DNA from: an uncultured Roseburia sp.
Lineage (GTDB): Bacteria; Bacillota; Clostridia; Lachnospirales; Lachnospiraceae
Assembly (NCBI GenBank): GCA_947564765.1
Contig: CANODN010000158.1
Location: 1 to 5,347, forward strand
Reading direction: 5' to 3'
DNA: 5,347 nucleotides
Made by a program: the position numbers and the translations under genes. Each line of letters begins with the position of its first letter. Position 1 is the first letter of the stretch. The notes below the pieces were generated by a model. The model worked only from the letters and a program-made list of their open reading frames with translations, searched no databases and was not told where the DNA came from. Of the stretch, positions 1-5,347 are shown piece by piece.

Positions 1-32
1 TTATTTGAAATTTCTCAAAACGGCTATTTTAA

Positions 33-67
33 GGCAAAAGAAAACCACTCGTGGCAAACACGAGCGG
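33..67 (-). terminator. Intrinsic terminator downstream of the DUF6033-like gene
   Basis: On the minus strand a 9-bp stem (arms at 67-59 and 53-45, one G-U pair) closes a 5-base loop at 58-54. It is followed at once by a T-rich tract, TTTTCTTTTGCC (44-33). It lies about 90 bases after the stop codon of the hypothetical gene and is the natural end of that transcript. The plus-strand reading has a poorer T tract, so I assign it to the minus strand. Confidence 0.8.
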
Positions 68-87
68 CCTATCTTTTATCTGTTTTA

Positions 88-168
88 TCATAATGATTTC
101 ATTCTGAGACGCATTGACGCATCTAGCTTAGAACCGAATTGGTCCATCACATCGCTGACTCTAACCAT
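88..168 (-). other. Small overlapping reading frame, possibly the displaced C-terminus of the upstream protein
   Basis: An ATG at 168-166 overlaps the last 8 bases of the hypothetical gene and opens a 26-codon frame ending in TGA at 90-88. The peptide begins MVRVSDVMDQFGSKLDA and ends SMRLRMKSL, which looks like a short amphipathic, basic helix rather than random translation. It lies in the +1 frame relative to the gene above. Deleting one base from the run of five A (plus strand, 169-173) would fuse it to the upstream protein just after residues GGNFDF. No good ribosome binding site precedes the ATG; only GGCGGA lies upstream, at a long spacing. It may be a frameshifted C-terminus, a translationally coupled microprotein or chance. 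I favour the first, without proof. Confidence 0.4.
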
Positions 169-913
169 AAAAATCAAAATTTCCGCCTACCCAGGATTCT
201 TCTTTTGTCTGTACATAATCACTCATTCCCATGGAAATTGTGTTATTAATTTTCTGGATCAGTTCCTCTACAGAAGATGCCGTTACTGTTACGGTATCTT
301 CATCATCCCATTCCATGCGTTCGGCATCTTTTGCCCTGTCAGCCTTTCGCTTCTCTGCTCTCTTTTCATTCGCAGCTTTCTGAGCCTCTTTTTTTTCTTC
401 TTTCTTTTCGGCTGCTTTTTTGTCAATTCTTGCTCTCTGAGCTGCCAGAGATTTGTCAACAACTGCAAAGAAAGAAGCAGTGCCGCCGTCATTGACCTGC
501 ATGCCGTAGGTTTTTACGCTGGCTCCATTAACGCCAAGACTGTCTTTCAACTGGGAAAGCTGACTCTGGGAACCGCTGATGATGGATTCATACTTTTTAC
601 GGTATTCTTCGTCTACTGCCATACGCTCGATTTTTTCCTCGTCAATCAGCACTACCATACGGTTTGCATTGGCATATTTACCGGCATTTGCCTGTGCCTC
701 TGCTTTTTTATCCTTGCTGACTAAGATAAAATCCATGTTGGAATATTTCTTTTTTAACTGATCATAGTATTTCTTTGCCTTGTCACTTAATTCTGGGGAA
801 CCGATCGTAGCTCCGCCTACCTTAGATTTCTTCGTATTTGTCTTGTCCGAAGATGCTGTCTGGGAAGTCTGCGCATAAGTTGCAGTTACCTCTGCCTGTG
901 TTACTTGATTCAT
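161..913 (-). CDS. Hypothetical protein, DUF6033-like, with a charged helical segment
   Basis: The protein has 250 residues and unknown function. I chose the ATG at 913 because AAGGAGG (927-921) sits 7 bases upstream. The frame stays open to 1012, but that extension runs through the leader repeats and lacks such a site. There is no signal peptide or membrane segment, so it is probably cytoplasmic, though export by a non-Sec route is not excluded. Residues 1-35 are Ser/Thr/Gln-rich and probably disordered. Residues 40-150 look like a folded domain, with SPELSDKAKKYYDQLKKKY (39-57), MDFILVS (60-66) and NRMVVLIDEEKIERMA (84-99). Residues 157-200 are almost entirely Lys, Glu, Ala and Arg, which predicts a long charged helix or coiled coil. 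An acidic patch, EWDDED, follows at 201-206, then a short helical region. The style matches what I remember of DUF6033 proteins of Lachnospiraceae, but I cannot verify this. The gene appears monocistronic, between two terminators. The C-terminus may be truncated by a one-base frameshift near 169-173. Confidence 0.85.
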   Translation of the reverse strand: MNQVTQAEVTATYAQTSQTASSDKTNTKKSKVGGATIGSPELSDKAKKYYDQLKKKYSNMDFILVSKDKKAEAQANAGKYANANRMVVLIDEEKIERMAVDEEYRKKYESIISGSQSQLSQLKDSLGVNGASVKTYGMQVNDGGTASFFAVVDKSLAAQRARIDKKAAEKKEEKKEAQKAANEKRAEKRKADRAKDAERMEWDDEDTVTVTASSVEELIQKINNTISMGMSDYVQTKEESWVGGNFDFYG

Positions 914-920
914 ATCATAT

Positions 921-927
921 CCTCCTT
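921..927 (-). promoter_or_regulatory. Ribosome binding site deciding the start at 913
   Basis: On the minus strand AAGGAGG is a near-perfect complement to the 16S rRNA tail. It lies 7 bases before the ATG at 913. This argues against the longer open frame that begins at 1012. Confidence 0.85.
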
Positions 928-972
928 GAACTTGTACTGTGTAACTCCGTTTACGAAAGTAAATTTCCAGGT

Positions 973-1010
973 ATCCCTCTATGCCGAAATACCGGCATAA
1001 ACAAGGAAAC
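973..1010. repeat. Leader direct repeat, copy A (38 bases)
   Basis: This copy matches copy B (1022-1059) at 33 of 38 positions by direct alignment, with a 49-base period. It contains an inverted repeat, ATGCCG (981-986) and CGGCAT (993-998), with a 6-base loop, so it would form a hairpin in RNA from either strand. Both copies lie in the untranslated leader of the DUF6033-like gene. The conserved edges are ATCCCTCTATGCC and AAGGAAAC on the plus strand. Confidence 0.85.
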
Positions 1011-1021
1011 ACCCTCCGGGC

Positions 1022-1059
1022 ATCCCTCTATGCCAAATTTCCGGCATGAATAAGGAAAC
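1022..1059. repeat. Leader direct repeat, copy B (38 bases)
   Basis: This is the second copy of the leader repeat. Its hairpin has a 5-bp stem, ATGCC (1030-1034) and GGCAT (1043-1047). Two of the five differences from copy A fall just outside the stem arms in the 3' flank and the other three fall in or next to the loop, so the ability to pair is kept. In the minus-strand RNA the loop contains GGA. The left edge of the transketolase terminator stem touches its last base. Confidence 0.85.
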
Positions 1060-1093
1060 CGATATACCTGTTTTATGGTATATCGGCTTTTTT
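1059..1093. terminator. Palindromic terminator after the transketolase operon
   Basis: A perfect 10-bp stem (1059-1068 with 1077-1086) encloses an 8-base loop. On the plus strand it is followed by CTTTTTT, a strong intrinsic terminator. On the minus strand, the direction of the transketolase genes, it is preceded by six A and followed by TTTCCTTATT, a weaker but plausible terminator. It lies about 28 bases after the tktC stop codon. No plus-strand gene points into it from the left, so its main job is presumably to end the transketolase mRNA, and it may also stop antisense transcripts. Confidence 0.75.
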
Positions 1094-1106
1094 GCATGAT
1101 TTATTA
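1080..1106 (-). promoter_or_regulatory. Possible sigma-D (flagellar-type) promoter
   Basis: On the minus strand TAAT (1106-1103), a 15-base spacer and GCCGATAT (1087-1080) match the Bacillus sigma-D consensus TAAA-N15-GCCGATAT at 11 of 12 fixed positions. It lies about 170 bases upstream of the DUF6033-like start and points towards it. The -10 element coincides with an arm of the terminator stem, so the match could be incidental. I see no better promoter for this gene. Confidence 0.35.
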
Positions 1107-1113
1107 ATCTATA

Positions 1114-2070
1114 TTATAATGTCTCTTTTATTTTTCCGTAAATTCCTTCTGCATCCAGTCCATATTTGTGCAGAAGCTCTGCTGCCGGACCAGACTCACC
1201 ATATCTGTCATACATACCGATTCTGGTCACTTTTGTCGGGCATGTCTCACTTAACGCTTCACATACTGCCGAACCAAGACCTCCGATTACAGAATGCTCT
1301 TCTACGGTAAATACTCTGCCTGTTTTTGCCGCAGATGCTGCCACAAGCTCTGTATCCAAAGGCTTGATCGTATGAATATTAATAATTTCTGCATCTATTC
1401 CGTCAGCCGCAAGTTTTTCTGCCGCATAAAGGGCTTCTACCACGCACAATCCGGTTGCAAAAATAGTAAGATCCTTTCCTTCCCGCAGAACAATACCCTT
1501 TCCAAGCTCAAATTTGTAATCCTCTCTGTCATTGAACACCGGAACTGCCAGTCTTCCAAAGCGCAGATAAACCGGCCCTTTGTATGCATAAGCCGCCCGA
1601 ACTGCAGCCATTGCCTCGATATTGTCACTGGGATTTATGATTACCATGCCGGGAATGGAACGCATCAATGCAATATCTTCGTTACACTGGTGGGTTGCCC
1701 CGTCTTCTCCTACGGAAATTCCTGCATGGGTAGCTCCAATTTTTACATTTAATCCGGGATAACCAATGGAATTGCGTACCTGCTCATAAGCTCTTCCTGC
1801 CACAAACATGGCAAATGAACTGATAAACGGTATCTTTCCGCTGGCTGCCAGTCCGGCTGCAATTCCCGCCATATTGGCTTCTGCAATTCCGCAATTAATG
1901 TGCCTTTTTGGAAAAACTTTCCCAAATACAGCTGTTTTCGTCGCCGCCGCAAGATCCGCATCCAATACGACTATATTTTCATCTTCTTTTCCAAGCTCCA
2001 CCAGAGTGCTGCCGTATCCTTCTCTCGTGGCAATTTTCGGCAGATCATTGATATTTTTGCTTATTGGCAT
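1114..2070 (-). CDS. Transketolase, C-terminal subunit
   Basis: This 318-residue protein is the second half of a split transketolase, which moves two-carbon ketol units between sugar phosphates in the non-oxidative pentose phosphate pathway. It carries the pyrimidine-binding domain (about residues 10-175) and the C-terminal domain (about 190-318). E64 in GIAEANMAGIAAG is the conserved glutamate that activates the thiamine diphosphate aminopyrimidine. The stretch FAMFVAGRAYEQVRN (86-100) and the segment THAGISVGEDGATHQ (114-128) are typical of the family's active site. HTIKPLD (233-239) and VEEHSVIGGLGSAV (256-269) mark the C-terminal domain. The start codon lies inside the end of the N-terminal subunit gene, a 10-base overlap, with AGGTGA 6 bases upstream, which implies translational coupling. 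The length is normal for clostridial split subunits. DXP synthase and pyruvate dehydrogenase E1 beta share the fold, but the partner gene makes transketolase clear. Confidence 0.95.
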   Translation of the reverse strand: MPISKNINDLPKIATREGYGSTLVELGKEDENIVVLDADLAAATKTAVFGKVFPKRHINCGIAEANMAGIAAGLAASGKIPFISSFAMFVAGRAYEQVRNSIGYPGLNVKIGATHAGISVGEDGATHQCNEDIALMRSIPGMVIINPSDNIEAMAAVRAAYAYKGPVYLRFGRLAVPVFNDREDYKFELGKGIVLREGKDLTIFATGLCVVEALYAAEKLAADGIDAEIINIHTIKPLDTELVAASAAKTGRVFTVEEHSVIGGLGSAVCEALSETCPTKVTRIGMYDRYGESGPAAELLHKYGLDAEGIYGKIKETL

Positions 2071-2894
2071 AATGCTTCACCTGCTTTCTTTAAATCTTCC
2101 ATTGCAACATGGAATTCCTCTTCCTTCGGAGCCTTTCCATGCCACTCCGCCGCATCCTCCATAAAGGAGATTCCTTTTCCTTTTAAGGTATTGGCAATAA
2201 TTGCTGTCGGCATCCCCTTTGTCTGTCTTGCCTCCTGAAAGGCTGCAGCGATTTCATCAAAATTATGGCCATCAATCGTAATCGTATGAAAATTAAATGC
2301 CTCAAATTTCTTGTCTATCGGATAAGGAGAACAGACATCCTCTACTTTTCCATCAATCTGAAGCTTATTATGGTCTACAATGACAACCAGGTTGTCCAGC
2401 TTACGGTGTCCGGCAAACATAGCAGCCTCCCAGATCTGTCCCTCCTGAATCTCCCCGTCTCCGCACATAGCATAAACACGGTAATCCTTTTGATCCAGCT
2501 TCGCTGCAAGCGCCATTCCCACTGCTGCAGACAGTCCCTGTCCCAGAGAGCCTGTAGACATATCCACGCCGGGAACGCACTTCATATCCGGATGTCCCTG
2601 GAGATAGCTTCCGGTATGACGAAGCGTCTCTAAATCTTCTATCGGAAAAAAGCCGCGGTGTGCAAGCGCTGCATAAAGCCCAGGCGCCGTATGTCCTTTG
2701 GATAATACAAAACGGTCGCGTCCCTCCATCATCGGCTGCTTCGGATCAATATGCATCTCTTCAAAATATAAATATACAAAAAGATCCGCCGCCGAAAGAG
2801 ATCCTCCCGGATGCCCCGCTTTCGCGCTGTATATGGAAGTAATGATTCCCTTCCGTACTTCATGTGCTATCTTCTTTAGTTCTTGTCTGTCCAT
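2061..2894 (-). CDS. Transketolase, N-terminal (thiamine diphosphate-binding) subunit
   Basis: This 277-residue protein is the first half of a split transketolase and should form the active enzyme with the product of the overlapping downstream gene. Conserved family features are visible in order: H28 in SAKAGHPGGSLSAADL, H68 in DRFVLSKGHTAPGLYAALA, and H101 in GSYLQGHPD. The region STGSLGQGLSAAVGMALA (113-130) follows. The thiamine diphosphate/metal motif starts with GDG (145-147) and ends at N176 in DHNKLQIDG. KGKGISFMEDAAEWHG (238-253) closes the domain. All expected active-site histidines are present. The start at 2894 has AGGAGA 6 bases upstream. A single-chain transketolase would run to about 650 residues; here the pyrimidine and C-terminal domains are on the next gene. 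The operon has its own promoter about 60 bases upstream. Confidence 0.96.
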   Translation of the reverse strand: MDRQELKKIAHEVRKGIITSIYSAKAGHPGGSLSAADLFVYLYFEEMHIDPKQPMMEGRDRFVLSKGHTAPGLYAALAHRGFFPIEDLETLRHTGSYLQGHPDMKCVPGVDMSTGSLGQGLSAAVGMALAAKLDQKDYRVYAMCGDGEIQEGQIWEAAMFAGHRKLDNLVVIVDHNKLQIDGKVEDVCSPYPIDKKFEAFNFHTITIDGHNFDEIAAAFQEARQTKGMPTAIIANTLKGKGISFMEDAAEWHGKAPKEEEFHVAMEDLKKAGEALCQ

Positions 2895-2900
2895 CGCTGC

Positions 2901-2906
2901 TCTCCT
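2901..2906 (-). promoter_or_regulatory. Ribosome binding site of the transketolase operon
   Basis: AGGAGA on the minus strand lies 6 bases before the ATG at 2894, after an A-rich run. It supports this start codon. Confidence 0.8.
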
Positions 2907-2951
2907 TTTTTAAAAATATATATTCGTCGAAAAACATGTTCCGGCATTAAA

Positions 2952-2979
2952 ATTATAACCCATCAATTCATTTTTACAA
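2952..2979 (-). promoter_or_regulatory. Promoter of the transketolase operon
   Basis: On the minus strand a perfect -10 TATAAT (2957-2952) is preceded, after 16 bases, by the -35-like TTGTAA (2979-2974). Transcription would start near 2945, giving a leader of about 50 bases. No convincing terminator separates it from rho, so some read-through from rho is possible. The -35 overlaps a 7-bp inverted repeat (2973-2979 with 2987-2993). Confidence 0.65.
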
Positions 2980-2993
2980 GCAGTTTTTGTAAA
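2973..2993. repeat. Inverted repeat over the transketolase -35 region
   Basis: TTTACAA (2973-2979) and TTGTAAA (2987-2993) form a perfect 7-bp inverted repeat with a 7-base centre, overlapping the -35 hexamer. The spacing and position would suit a repressor operator. The sequence is AT-rich and could also be chance, or a weak terminator for rho, although no T run follows in the rho direction. Confidence 0.3.
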
Positions 2994-3020
2994 TTTCTTT
3001 GATCTGCTCCAAAAATCCGT

Positions 3021-4406
3021 CTAAAAAAGTCGTGTTTTCTTCACCATTTGGATATAATCTCTGTTGTTTCTCGTCCTTGCAAACATATTTAAAACCGATT
3101 CCACCGCGTCTTCCGTTTTGGAACCGTTGAAGGCCTTGCGCATAATATCCACTGCTTCCTGTTCTTCCCGATCCAGCAGCAGATCTTCCCTTCTGGTTCC
3201 GGATTTGACAATATCAATTGCCGGAAATACACGTTTCTCGGAGAGTTTACGGTCTAATACCAGTTCCATATTACCGGTTCCCTTGAATTCTTCAAATACC
3301 ACATCATCCATTTTGCTTCCGGTATCCACCAAAGCAGTGGCAAGTATCGTAAGACTGCCGCCTTCTCTCATGTTTCTCGCTGCTCCAAAGAACCGTTTCG
3401 GCATATGAAGGGCCGCCGGGTCCAGACCGCCGGATAACGTTCTTCCGCTGGGAGGAACCGTCAGATTATACGCTCTTGCCAAACGGGTAATGCTGTCTAA
3501 CAGAATCATCACATCCTTGCGGTGTTCTACCAGACGTTTCGCCCGTTCAATCACCATTTCCGACACTCGTTTGTGATGTTCCGGAAGTTCATCAAAAGTA
3601 GAATAGATCACTTCTACGTTTTTCCCTTCAATCGCCTCTTTGATATCCGTTACTTCCTCTGGCCGTTCGTCAATCAGCAGTATAATCAAATGCATGTCCG
3701 GATTCCCTGCCGTTACCGCTTTTGCAATCTGCTTTAAAAGCGTCGTCTTACCTGCCTTCGGCTGAGAAACAATCATACCTCGCTGTCCTTTTCCGATAGG
3801 GGAAACCAGATCGACGATCCGCATAGCCATTGATACTCCCGGCCGCTCCAAACGAATTCTCTCATCGGGAAAAATAGGTGTCAGATCTTCAAAATTCTTC
3901 CGGCGCTGGGCAATACCGGGATGAAAGCCATTGATCATATTCACATACAGCAAAGCGCTGAATTTCTCCTGCTGCGTCTTAATGCGGGTATTGCCGCTGA
4001 TAATATCTCCCGTTTTTAAATTAAATTTACGAATCTGGGAAGGAGATACATAGACATCCTTTTCTCCCGGAAGATAGTTATCTCCCCGAATAAATCCGTA
4101 GCCATCCGGCATAACTTCTAAAATACCGTTTACGGTTATTCCGCTGTCTAATTCGTCTCTGGTTGGTGCACCTGTCGTTTCCTGCTCAGCCTGCTTTCCC
4201 TCTGTCTCATATCTGGTCTCTTCTTTTACTTCTTTTGTCTCATTTATTGCTTTTGCTTCCTGCTCTTTTTTCGCTTCTTTTTCATCTTCTGCAAGCATCC
4301 GTTCCACCAGTTCGCTTTTCTTCAGACCGGATAAGCCTTTTAATCCTCTTGCTTTTGCCAAATCTCTTAATACTGTCACTGACAGACTTTCATATTTTTC
4401 TCTCAT
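3021..4406 (-). CDS. rho: Transcription termination factor Rho
   Basis: This 461-residue hexameric RNA-dependent ATPase and helicase terminates transcription. Residues 1-42 form the Rho N-terminal helical domain. Residues 43-85 are a Glu/Lys-rich linker that adds about 40 residues compared with E. coli Rho. The cold-shock-like RNA-binding domain spans about 90-165 (GILEVMPDGYGFIR, then DVYVSPSQIRKF). The ATPase domain follows, with Walker A QPKAGKTT (215-222, K220), DERPEEV (246-252, E250 at the catalytic glutamate position), Walker B VMILLDS (299-305, D304), and the Q/R-loop region LSGGLDPAALHMPKRFFG (324-341). GTGNMELVL, EKR (R392) and SGTR (R405) match the arginines that act across the subunit interface. 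A uniform shift of 39 residues from E. coli numbering fits all these positions. The start at 4406 has AGGAGA 10 bases upstream. The gene stands alone, with no rpmE after it, although rpmE often follows rho in Firmicutes. The long leader with a stem-loop leaves room for autoregulation. Confidence 0.97.
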   Translation of the reverse strand: MREKYESLSVTVLRDLAKARGLKGLSGLKKSELVERMLAEDEKEAKKEQEAKAINETKEVKEETRYETEGKQAEQETTGAPTRDELDSGITVNGILEVMPDGYGFIRGDNYLPGEKDVYVSPSQIRKFNLKTGDIISGNTRIKTQQEKFSALLYVNMINGFHPGIAQRRKNFEDLTPIFPDERIRLERPGVSMAMRIVDLVSPIGKGQRGMIVSQPKAGKTTLLKQIAKAVTAGNPDMHLIILLIDERPEEVTDIKEAIEGKNVEVIYSTFDELPEHHKRVSEMVIERAKRLVEHRKDVMILLDSITRLARAYNLTVPPSGRTLSGGLDPAALHMPKRFFGAARNMREGGSLTILATALVDTGSKMDDVVFEEFKGTGNMELVLDRKLSEKRVFPAIDIVKSGTRREDLLLDREEQEAVDIMRKAFNGSKTEDAVESVLNMFARTRNNRDYIQMVKKTRLF

Positions 4407-4463
4407 TCTCTACCTATCTCCTATTCACCTGTGCCCTGCTCATCTGGAATTTGTGTCTGATGC

Positions 4464-4501
4464 GACAAAGGATTGTCTGTGCGGCAAAGCACAGATTTGT
4501 C
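4464..4501 (-). promoter_or_regulatory. Stem-loop at the 5' end of the predicted rho leader
   Basis: In the minus-strand RNA an inner 7-bp stem (4495-4489 with 4482-4476) encloses a 6-base loop. It is extended by an outer 6-bp stem (4501-4496 with 4469-4464) across a one-sided 6-base bulge at 4475-4470. It begins about 5 bases after the predicted transcription start and lies about 58 bases before the rho start codon. No T run follows, so it is not a simple terminator. It could stabilise the mRNA or take part in rho autoregulation. Confidence 0.5.
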
Positions 4502-4512
4502 CGAACTGTTAC

Positions 4513-4518
4513 ATTATA
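4513..4518 (-). promoter_or_regulatory. Probable -10 element of the rho promoter
   Basis: A perfect TATAAT on the minus strand lies about 107 bases before the rho ATG. The region 17 bases upstream (TTTCTA) is a poor -35, so only the -10 is supported. Flanking CTGTT and AACAG form a small inverted repeat around the -10. Transcription would start near 4506. Confidence 0.5.
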
Positions 4519-4552
4519 CAACAGCATTTCAAAAATAGAAAGTCCCTTTTTC

Positions 4553-4581
4553 TTGATTTGTCATATTTTTAATGCTATGAT
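4553..4581 (+). promoter_or_regulatory. Promoter of the malic enzyme gene
   Basis: TTGATT (4553-4558), a 17-base spacer and TATGAT (4576-4581) make a good sigma-A promoter. A TG one base before the -10 (4573-4574) gives it an extended -10. Transcription would start near 4588, leaving a short leader of under 30 bases. Confidence 0.75.
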
Positions 4582-4598
4582 AAGAAAAATCAGATTAT

Positions 4599-4605
4599 AA
4601 AGGAG
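4599..4605 (+). promoter_or_regulatory. Ribosome binding site of the malic enzyme gene
   Basis: AAAGGAG lies 9 bases before the ATG at 4615 and fixes that start codon. Confidence 0.8.
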
Positions 4606-4614
4606 TTATTACAT

Positions 4615-5347
4615 ATGAATTATGGAGAAGCGGCATTAACTGCCCATAAAAAATGGAACGGCAAACTGGAAACTGTCTCAAAATCACCTGTCAAGGACCG
4701 CGATGCGCTCTCCATCGCCTATACCCCGGGTGTTGCAGAGCCATGCAAAGTCATTGCCGAAAATCCGGCTGAGGCCTATAACTATACCATAAAAGCCAAC
4801 ACCGTTGCTGTTGTTTCTGATGGAAGCGCAGTACTCGGCCTTGGCAATATCGGTCCCTACGCTGCAATGCCTGTTATGGAAGGAAAATGCGTCCTTTTCA
4901 AAGAATTCGGCAATGTCAATGCCGTTCCCATCTGCTTAGACACCCAGGATACCGAAGAAATCATCCAATGCGTCAAAAACATTGCGCCTGCCTTCGGCGG
5001 CATCAACCTGGAGGATATTTCCGCTCCCCGGTGTTTTGAAATCGAAGAACGCTTAAAAGAAATGCTGGATATCCCCGTTTTCCATGACGATCAGCACGGT
5101 ACTGCAATTGTCGTTCTCGCCGGCATTATCAATGCATTAAAGATCACCGGCAAGCAAAAAGAAACCTGTAAGGTTGTAGTAAACGGCGCCGGTTCTGCCG
5201 GTATTGCCATTACCAGACTTCTTCTGACTTACGGATTTGCGCATATCACCATGTGCGATAAAGAGGGCATCATCGGAAAAGATTATCCCGGCTTAAACTG
5301 GATGCAGCAGAAAATGACAGACGTAACGAACCTTGAGAATACACACG
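4615..5347 (+). CDS. NAD(P)-dependent malic enzyme, MaeB/YtsJ type (3' end outside window)
   Basis: This enzyme oxidatively decarboxylates malate to pyruvate and CO2 while reducing NAD or NADP. The 244 visible residues cover the whole N-terminal malic domain and the start of the NAD-binding domain. Y36 in AYTPGVAEPC is the conserved catalytic tyrosine, and K91 in PVMEGKCVLFK is the catalytic lysine. INLEDISAPRCFEIE (130-144), with E133 and D134, and FHDDQHGTAIV (156-166), with D158 and D159, supply the divalent metal ligands. NGAGSAGIA (190-198) is the dinucleotide-binding glycine motif, followed by a probable adenosine-binding aspartate at D215. VSDGSAVLGLGNIGP (67-81) is a further family signature. 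The frame is open to the right edge, so it is not broken, only cut by the window. I cannot tell NAD from NADP preference, nor whether a phosphotransacetylase-like C-terminal domain follows; clostridial members are usually short, near 390 residues. A malolactic role is less likely. It is transcribed divergently from rho. Confidence 0.95.
   Translation, partial: MNYGEAALTAHKKWNGKLETVSKSPVKDRDALSIAYTPGVAEPCKVIAENPAEAYNYTIKANTVAVVSDGSAVLGLGNIGPYAAMPVMEGKCVLFKEFGNVNAVPICLDTQDTEEIIQCVKNIAPAFGGINLEDISAPRCFEIEERLKEMLDIPVFHDDQHGTAIVVLAGIINALKITGKQKETCKVVVNGAGSAGIAITRLLLTYGFAHITMCDKEGIIGKDYPGLNWMQQKMTDVTNLENTH

Noticed and set aside
5..724. A 239-codon open frame on the plus strand opposite the hypothetical gene
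   Set aside because: It is antisense to a frame with a strong ribosome binding site. Its Phe/Leu/Cys-rich translation mirrors the Lys/Glu-rich helix of the real gene, and it begins at a TTG without a ribosome binding site.
914..1012. N-terminal extension of the hypothetical protein to 1012
   Set aside because: The extra 33 codons run through leader repeat copy A and lack a good ribosome binding site, while the ATG at 913 has a near-perfect one.
973..1059. A minimal CRISPR array
   Set aside because: There are only two imperfect copies separated by 11 bases, too short for a spacer, and no cas genes are present.
1113..1118. TATAAT on the minus strand as a promoter for the hypothetical gene
   Set aside because: It has no recognisable -35, overlaps the stop codon of tktC, and a transcript from it would run through the whole terminator hairpin.
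2939..2947. ATGCCGGAA in the transketolase leader, identical to nine bases of leader repeat copy B
   Set aside because: The match is only nine bases and the rest of the repeat is absent, so chance is likely.
4163..4600. A 145-codon plus-strand open frame opposite the start of rho and the intergenic region
   Set aside because: Its Leu-rich translation is the shadow of the Glu/Lys-rich rho linker, and it crosses the promoters of both divergent genes.

Overview
The window looks like a chromosomal segment from an anaerobic Firmicute of class Clostridia, most likely Lachnospiraceae. The evidence is a transketolase split into separate N- and C-terminal subunits, a Rho factor with a highly charged N-terminal linker, a compact malic enzyme, strong AGGAGG-type ribosome binding sites, and a DUF6033-like hypothetical protein of a kind I associate with that family. 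The placement is an inference from gene content and sequence style, not from a database search.

Layout, read mostly on the minus strand from right to left. rho (4406 to 3021) is followed after about 125 bases by a promoter and the two-gene transketolase operon. The N-terminal TPP-binding subunit (2894 to 2061) overlaps the C-terminal subunit (2070 to 1114) by 10 bases. A strong palindromic terminator (1059-1093) closes the operon. A GGA-rich leader of about 145 bases follows, carrying two 38-base direct repeats, and leads into a 250-residue hypothetical protein (913 to 161) with its own hairpin terminator (33-67). On the plus strand, divergent from rho, a malic enzyme starts at 4615 and runs off the right edge. 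The 209-base divergent region holds a good promoter for the malic enzyme and a probable promoter plus leader stem-loop for rho.

The two transketolase subunits should assemble into one enzyme of the non-oxidative pentose phosphate pathway. Malic enzyme links malate to pyruvate and reduced cofactor. Rho terminates transcription. I see no evidence that these housekeeping genes form one system. The parts most worth a second look surround the hypothetical protein: a probable one-base frameshift or overlapping small frame at its 3' end, the tandem hairpin repeats in its leader, and a sigma-D-like promoter match inside the preceding terminator. I found no mobile element, tRNA, rRNA or CRISPR array. 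No gene-free stretch exceeds 300 bases.
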